Positions 60,037 through 64,000 of a stretch of DNA of 64,000 nt are shown in pieces. Position 1 is the first letter of the stretch; each line of letters starts with the position of its first letter. Both the position numbers and the translations under genes were made by a program. The notes below the pieces were generated by a model that made no database searches, was not told where the DNA came from, and was given only the letters and a program-made list of their open reading frames with translations. Origin of the DNA: Streptomyces humi (lineage in GTDB: Bacteria > Actinomycetota > Actinomycetes > Streptomycetales > Streptomycetaceae); the NCBI RefSeq assembly GCF_001005085.2, contig NZ_LBMU02000099.1, positions 1 through 64,000 of the forward strand, written 5' to 3'.

Positions 60037-62174
60037 CATGTCTCCAGTTCGGCCCAGACGGCCTTGCCGGTGTCGGTCCAGCGCACCCCCCAGCGGGTGG
60101 TGAGCTTGTGGACCACGTGCAGCCCCCGCCCGCTGTCGTCGAGCGGACCGCCGTGACGCGGCCTGGGGCGGCCGTTTCCGGTGTCGCCGACCTCGCACGT
60201 CAGGCGGCCTCCTGACCTCACCAGCCGTACCGAGACCGGGCCGGCACCGAACTGGACGGCGTTGGCCACCAGTTCGCCGAGTACGAGCAGCGCGCTGTCC
60301 CTGCCCTGGTCGGTCAGGTGCCACCGCCGCAGCAGGGGCCCGGCCAGGGCGCGGGCGCGGGCGGCGGAGCCGGCGCGGGCGGGCAGGTGCCAGGTGGCCG
60401 CGTCCCGGCCGCGCCGGCCGGTCATCCGGGCGAGCAGCAGCGTCACGTCGTCGCGCAGCCGCCCCTGCGGAGCCAGGCCGGCGACCACGCGACGCGCGGC
60501 CACGTGCAGGTCGTCCCAGGGGTGCACGTCCCGCACCAGGTCGGTCAGCCGGCCGATGCCGTCGTCGATCGAGGCCGCCGGATCCTCCACCAGGCCGTCG
60601 GTGTACAGGACGAGGAGGGAGCCGGGCGGCACGGCGAACTCGTGCACGTCGAACTGCTCCCGCACCACGAACTCCGCTCCCAGGGCCGGGTGCGGCTGCC
60701 CCGCGACCGTGTTGGCGGACCCGTCGGGACGCACGAGGACGGGGGGCAGGTGACCCGCGTTGGAGATCGCCACCCGGTGGTCGACGGGGTCGTAGACCGC
60801 GATGCAGCACGTGGAGCCCAGCGCGCTGTACCCGGCGGCCAGGCCCGCGTCCGTGTCGTCCAGCAGGGTGACCGTCTCGTCCAGGCGCTCCAGCACCTCC
60901 CCGGGACCCAGCCCCGCCGACAGCAGCGCGCGGGCCTCCATGCTCAGCTGGCCCATCGCCGCCGCGGCCCCCAGGCCGTGCCCGACCACGTCCCCCACCA
61001 CCAGCGCGGTGCGGTCACCCGGCAGCGGGAAGCTGTTCACCCAGTCACCGCCGACGCCCGCGCTGTCGGGAGTGGTGGGCTGGTAGACGCTGGCGACCTC
61101 GATGGTGTCGCTGCCGGTCCGCGGCAGCAGCCGCCGTTGCAGTGCCAGCACCTGGGCGTGTTCCCGCTGGTGCTGGCGGGCCAGGTCCACGTGCCGGGCG
61201 GTCTTGGCCACCAGTTCCTGTAGGTCCAGCAGCTCGCCGACGCGAAAGACCCGGTCCGGCCGCCGCCACACCTCCGTCACCCCCAGCACGATGGGCCCCG
61301 TGGCGCCTTCCGGTCCCTCCACGACCAGCGGGATGCAGGCGACGCTCACCGGCCGGTCGCCCGGCACCAGGGCGCGCATCAGCCGCGGATCGCCGAGCGC
61401 CCGCTCGATGGCCTCCCGGTCCTGGAGGACGACGGCCCGCGGAACGTCGTCCCGCATGACCGCGCCGGCCAGCAGCCGGCTCGCCTCCCGGGGCAGGTTG
61501 TCCCCGGGGGTCAGATATCCCTCGGGCCAGGCCCGGTCCGGCACCAGGGCCGCACGCCGCAGCCGGATGCGCTCCTGCGCCTGCTCCGTGACCGCCTCGC
61601 CGGTCCACACCGCGTAGTCGAGGTCGACGGCCGCCACGTCCCCCCACGCCAGCAGTGACTGGGCGAGGGACTGCGCGGTCTCCCCGACGTCCAGCGAGGT
61701 CCCGATCGCGGTGGCGGAGGCGTACAGGTGCAGCCGCTTGGCCATCGCGATCAGGGAGACCGTCAGACCCACCTGCGGCGGCGCGGCCGGCAGGATGCTC
61801 ATCGAGACCACCAGTTCCGTCCCGTCGTCCCGGCGCAGGCGCTGGACCCGGGCGACGTGCGCCTCCCGCGTGGCGAGCACCCTCCGCAACCGCTGGGTGA
61901 CCGTCGGGACGTCCGCGGTCGGCAGCAGCTCGGCGAAGGCGTCCCCCGGCCGGGTGTTCACTCCCGCGAAGGGGGTCGCTTCCAGATTGCAGCCGGTGAC
62001 CCTCAGCTCGGGATCGAGGCTGACCACGCCGAGGATCTGCTCCTGGTCGTCGCTCTCCCCGTCGGCGCCCGAAGGCCGGGCCGTCGGCAGCCCGGCCCCC
62101 GGGATGTAGCCCGCCAGGGCGCCGCTGACCATGTCGAACGGCGAACCGTTGGAGGACGAGGAGGTGGGATCCAT
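60036..62174 (-). CDS. Multidomain SpoIIE phosphatase with PAS, GAF and ATPase domains
   Basis: This 712-aa cytoplasmic protein has a PAS-like N-terminal domain (about 45-145), a GAF domain (about 155-330), a PP2C/SpoIIE phosphatase (about 345-560; GVGGDWVNSFPL, VVGDVVGHGLGAAAAMG, LRDDVTLLLARM) and a C-terminal RsbW-like HATPase (about 580-710; ELVANAVQFGAGP, GDTGNGRPRP). Fusing a phosphatase with an anti-sigma-like ATPase allows opposing action on one antagonist. The ATG at 62174 is preferred although its ribosome site is weak; in-frame extension to 62342 is possible. Confidence 0.88.
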   Translation of the reverse strand: MDPTSSSSNGSPFDMVSGALAGYIPGAGLPTARPSGADGESDDQEQILGVVSLDPELRVTGCNLEATPFAGVNTRPGDAFAELLPTADVPTVTQRLRRVLATREAHVARVQRLRRDDGTELVVSMSILPAAPPQVGLTVSLIAMAKRLHLYASATAIGTSLDVGETAQSLAQSLLAWGDVAAVDLDYAVWTGEAVTEQAQERIRLRRAALVPDRAWPEGYLTPGDNLPREASRLLAGAVMRDDVPRAVVLQDREAIERALGDPRLMRALVPGDRPVSVACIPLVVEGPEGATGPIVLGVTEVWRRPDRVFRVGELLDLQELVAKTARHVDLARQHQREHAQVLALQRRLLPRTGSDTIEVASVYQPTTPDSAGVGGDWVNSFPLPGDRTALVVGDVVGHGLGAAAAMGQLSMEARALLSAGLGPGEVLERLDETVTLLDDTDAGLAAGYSALGSTCCIAVYDPVDHRVAISNAGHLPPVLVRPDGSANTVAGQPHPALGAEFVVREQFDVHEFAVPPGSLLVLYTDGLVEDPAASIDDGIGRLTDLVRDVHPWDDLHVAARRVVAGLAPQGRLRDDVTLLLARMTGRRGRDAATWHLPARAGSAARARALAGPLLRRWHLTDQGRDSALLVLGELVANAVQFGAGPVSVRLVRSGGRLTCEVGDTGNGRPRPRHGGPLDDSGRGLHVVHKLTTRWGVRWTDTGKAVWAELET

Positions 62175-62381
62175 GCAGCTCACACAGCTCGCTGACTCCG
62201 GCGCGCGCCGGACGGTGTGCCCGAGTCCGCGCGGCCGGGCCCCGAGATCCCGCACCGCACATCTCATGGGTAGCACAGATATGCTGCCCACCGAAGGGGC
62301 AAAAGGCGACAGAAGATCACAAAGTGTTGTTAACTTGCGCAAACCTCTTGTCCGGGTGGGCGGTGCCGCGTGGTGTCCGTG

Positions 62382-63296
62382 TCACTCCGGGGGAGTGGGG
62401 GTGTCCGGCGAGCGGTACATCGCCTGGACGTCCAGCTCCAGCTGCACCGTCGGGCCGACCACCGCGATGCCTCGGGCCAGCATCGACCTCCAGTTGAGGG
62501 TGTAGTCCTCCCGGTGCAGCTCGGCCGTGGCGAGCGCGGCGCAGCGCAGCTCCTCGCCGTACCCGCCGTTGACGGTGCCCAGATAGGTGGTGTCGAGCGA
62601 GACCGAGCGGCTCACCCCGTGCATCGTCAGGCTGCCGAGCAGGGTCCACTTGGTGCCGCCTCGATAGGCGAAGCGCGTACTGCTGAACTCGATGTACGGA
62701 TACCGCTCGACGTCCAGGAAGTCGCCGGAACGCAGGTGGTTGTCGCGGGTGGTGTTCCCGGTGTTGATGCTCGACGCGTGGATACGGACCCGGACCGTCG
62801 ACCGGGTCATGTCCGGGGCCACGTTGATCGCCCCGTCGAAACGCTCGAAGCGACCGTGCACATGGGCCATGCCGACGTGCTTGGCGATGAACCGGATCGC
62901 CGTGTGCGGCGGATCGAAGACCCAGCCGCCGGTCGGGGGCAACGGCAGCTGCCGGGCCGGCGTGAGCCGGATGTGTCCGGGCACCGGTCCCGCGTCGGCG
63001 ACCACCTCGACGGTCTCCCGGTGCGGCTCCAGCCCCTCGGCCGAGACCAGCATGCTGTAACGGCCGGGCGGCAGGACGGCCATGAAGCAGCCGAAGGGGT
63101 CCGTGATGCCCCGCGCGGCCACCTGGTGGCTGTCCAGCGCGGTGACCGTGACGTCGGCGCCGCCCAGCGGCTGGTCCACCGGGTCCAGGACGGTGCGGGC
63201 GACGCCGCCCGCACCCGGCGGTACGGGCAGGGTCAGTCCCGCGGTACGGGCCGGGGCGTCCTTGGACCACCGGCGCCTGAGCAGCCCGAGGGCCAT
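62382..63296 (-). CDS. YceI-family protein with N-terminal carboxypeptidase-regulatory-like domain
   Basis: This 304-aa protein has an Ig-like carboxypeptidase-regulatory domain (about 30-110; TVLDPVDQPLGGADVTVTAL, LPPGRYSMLVSAEG) and a YceI lipocalin-like domain (about 125-300; VFDPPHTAIRFIAKHVGMAHVHGRF, YPYIEFSSTRF, LTMHGVSRSVSL). YceI proteins bind polyisoprenoid or amide lipids. No signal peptide is evident. The ATG at 63296 has AAAGGTG six bases upstream; the GTG at 63305 overlaps the monooxygenase stop, so the two genes are coupled. Confidence 0.88.
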   Translation of the reverse strand: MALGLLRRRWSKDAPARTAGLTLPVPPGAGGVARTVLDPVDQPLGGADVTVTALDSHQVAARGITDPFGCFMAVLPPGRYSMLVSAEGLEPHRETVEVVADAGPVPGHIRLTPARQLPLPPTGGWVFDPPHTAIRFIAKHVGMAHVHGRFERFDGAINVAPDMTRSTVRVRIHASSINTGNTTRDNHLRSGDFLDVERYPYIEFSSTRFAYRGGTKWTLLGSLTMHGVSRSVSLDTTYLGTVNGGYGEELRCAALATAELHREDYTLNWRSMLARGIAVVGPTVQLELDVQAMYRSPDTPTPPE

Positions 63297-63301
63297 GCTG
63301 T

Positions 63302-64000
63302 TCACCTTTCGTGTTGCGTGGGTCGTGGCTCGACGGCGCGACCGAGGATCCGCCGGAGCGCTGCGCCCAGCAGCTCGGCCGCGTTCCCGGCGGCGGCCGG
63401 GTGCCGGAAGGCGACGTAGCCGTCGGGCCGTACCAGCAGGGCACCCGAGTCGGAGACCTCGCTGAGCCGGGCCCAGTCGCCGTACGGGTCCTCGTAGTCC
63501 TGCCCCGGGCCGACGACGACGGTGGCGATGTCGAGGTCCTGGGCCTCGGCCGCGCGCAGCCAGCCCTCGCCGCCGATCCCCGTCAGCAGGGTGAAGCGGC
63601 CCCGGCCGACGGTGTCCAGGGTGGACACCGTGCGTGTCCCCGAGGTGAGCCAGGCGTGCGGGAGCTTCGCTCCGGGGCGGGAACTGGGCTGGTGGTACAG
63701 CTCCGGGTCGCGGGCGAAGCCGGGGTCGGGGGTGCCGTCGGGGACGATCGCACCGGAGTCGTAACGCTGGTTGAGGTCGACACCATGGGCGTTGAACTCG
63801 TACACCTTGTGGGCGATCGCGTCCCGCAGCCGGGCCCGCTGCCGCTCGGCCGTCGCGGTGGGCTCCTTGCGGGCCGCGATGTTGGCCCAGAGCTGTTCGG
63901 GGGTCCCCGGGGTGAGACCGTCGAGCGCCTCGAAGACGGGCGCGGTCTCGCCGATCGACTTGTTGGCGCGGGTGACGATCTGTCTGCCGACCGGCGCGCG
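63302..64000 (-). CDS. Aromatic-ring flavin monooxygenase, 3' part (window edge)
   Basis: The window ends inside this gene. Reading to 64000 gives 232 residues, starting RAPVGRQIVTRANKSIGE, a segment typical of TfdB/phenol-hydroxylase type FAD monooxygenases. The HKVYEFNAHGVDLNQRYDS and GSRPGAKLPHAW-like segments and the C-terminal thioredoxin-like domain (LDIATVVVGPGQDYEDPYGDW, LVRPDGYVAFRH) agree. The FAD-binding N-terminal half lies beyond the edge. It is translationally coupled to the YceI gene. Confidence 0.85.
   Translation of the reverse strand, partial: RAPVGRQIVTRANKSIGETAPVFEALDGLTPGTPEQLWANIAARKEPTATAERQRARLRDAIAHKVYEFNAHGVDLNQRYDSGAIVPDGTPDPGFARDPELYHQPSSRPGAKLPHAWLTSGTRTVSTLDTVGRGRFTLLTGIGGEGWLRAAEAQDLDIATVVVGPGQDYEDPYGDWARLSEVSDSGALLVRPDGYVAFRHPAAAGNAAELLGAALRRILGRAVEPRPTQHER

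Noticed and set aside
1..64000. Transposons, phage genes, tRNA, rRNA or replication origin
   Set aside because: I looked for transposase or integrase motifs, cloverleaf-like genes and DnaA-box clusters while reading and saw none; a tRNAscan or ISfinder run would be decisive.

Overview
The window is GC-rich actinobacterial DNA and almost certainly a Streptomyces chromosome segment. The evidence is strong third-position G/C bias, frequent GTG/TTG starts, a complete 'conservon' operon ending in two P450 genes, a tgmA/tgmB RiPP pair, a long-form Gap2, SpoIIE-type phosphatases, a class F sortase and many secreted hydrolases. I saw no rRNA or tRNA gene, transposase, phage gene, CRISPR array or replication origin. 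It reads as ordinary chromosome rich in accessory and regulatory modules.

Layout. 1-5 kb: end of an unseen gene, a secreted GH64 beta-1,3-glucanase behind two tandem palindromes, a dienelactone hydrolase, a YciO/Sua5 protein and a PucR-like regulator. 5.4-10.9 kb (minus): conservon cvnA-cvnB-cvnC-cvnD-P450-P450, joined by 4-bp stop/start overlaps except one 29-bp overlap; the first P450 is CYP157-like and lacks ExxR. 11-17.4 kb: serine hydrolase, Streptomyces hypothetical, class III aminotransferase with its Lrp/AsnC regulator, membrane PP2C phosphatase and a GNAT protein. 17.4-21.1 kb (minus): secreted protein, fructosamine kinase-like protein, then a graspetide locus (tgmA precursor, tgmB ATP-grasp ligase) followed by a Gfo/Idh/MocA oxidoreductase.

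21.5-29.7 kb: Tat-exported GH43 with an AbfB domain, surface protein plus class F sortase, a stand-alone P450, and the operon abfA (GH51)-GH27-LacI regulator, which with the GH43 forms an arabinan/arabinogalactan module. 29.8-33.6 kb: gap2, mannosyltransferase-like membrane protein, a LysE remnant and small secreted or membrane proteins. 33.8-39.2 kb (plus): a tightly coupled operon of a NamZ-type exo-muramidase, a double-GNAT protein and a sugar ABC importer, suggesting salvage of cell-wall amino sugars. 39.3-47.3 kb: GPP34 protein, then a PaaX regulator, RidA, cupin, TesB thioesterase, aminobenzoate-CoA ligase and a two-domain aminobenzoyl-CoA monooxygenase/reductase, a CoA-dependent anthranilate-type aromatic pathway.

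47.2-64 kb: DUF3500 Tat protein, two-component system, secreted SLT transglycosylase, NCS1 permease, class A beta-lactamase-like protein followed by ten 20-bp tandem repeats, AI-2E family protein, an orphan NIT-HAMP-ATPase sensor, a type III polyketide synthase behind a possible attenuator, a multidomain SpoIIE phosphatase, a YceI protein and the 3' part of a flavin monooxygenase. Most intergenic interest lies in operator-like palindromes, short tandem repeats, and palindromes that contain stop codons.
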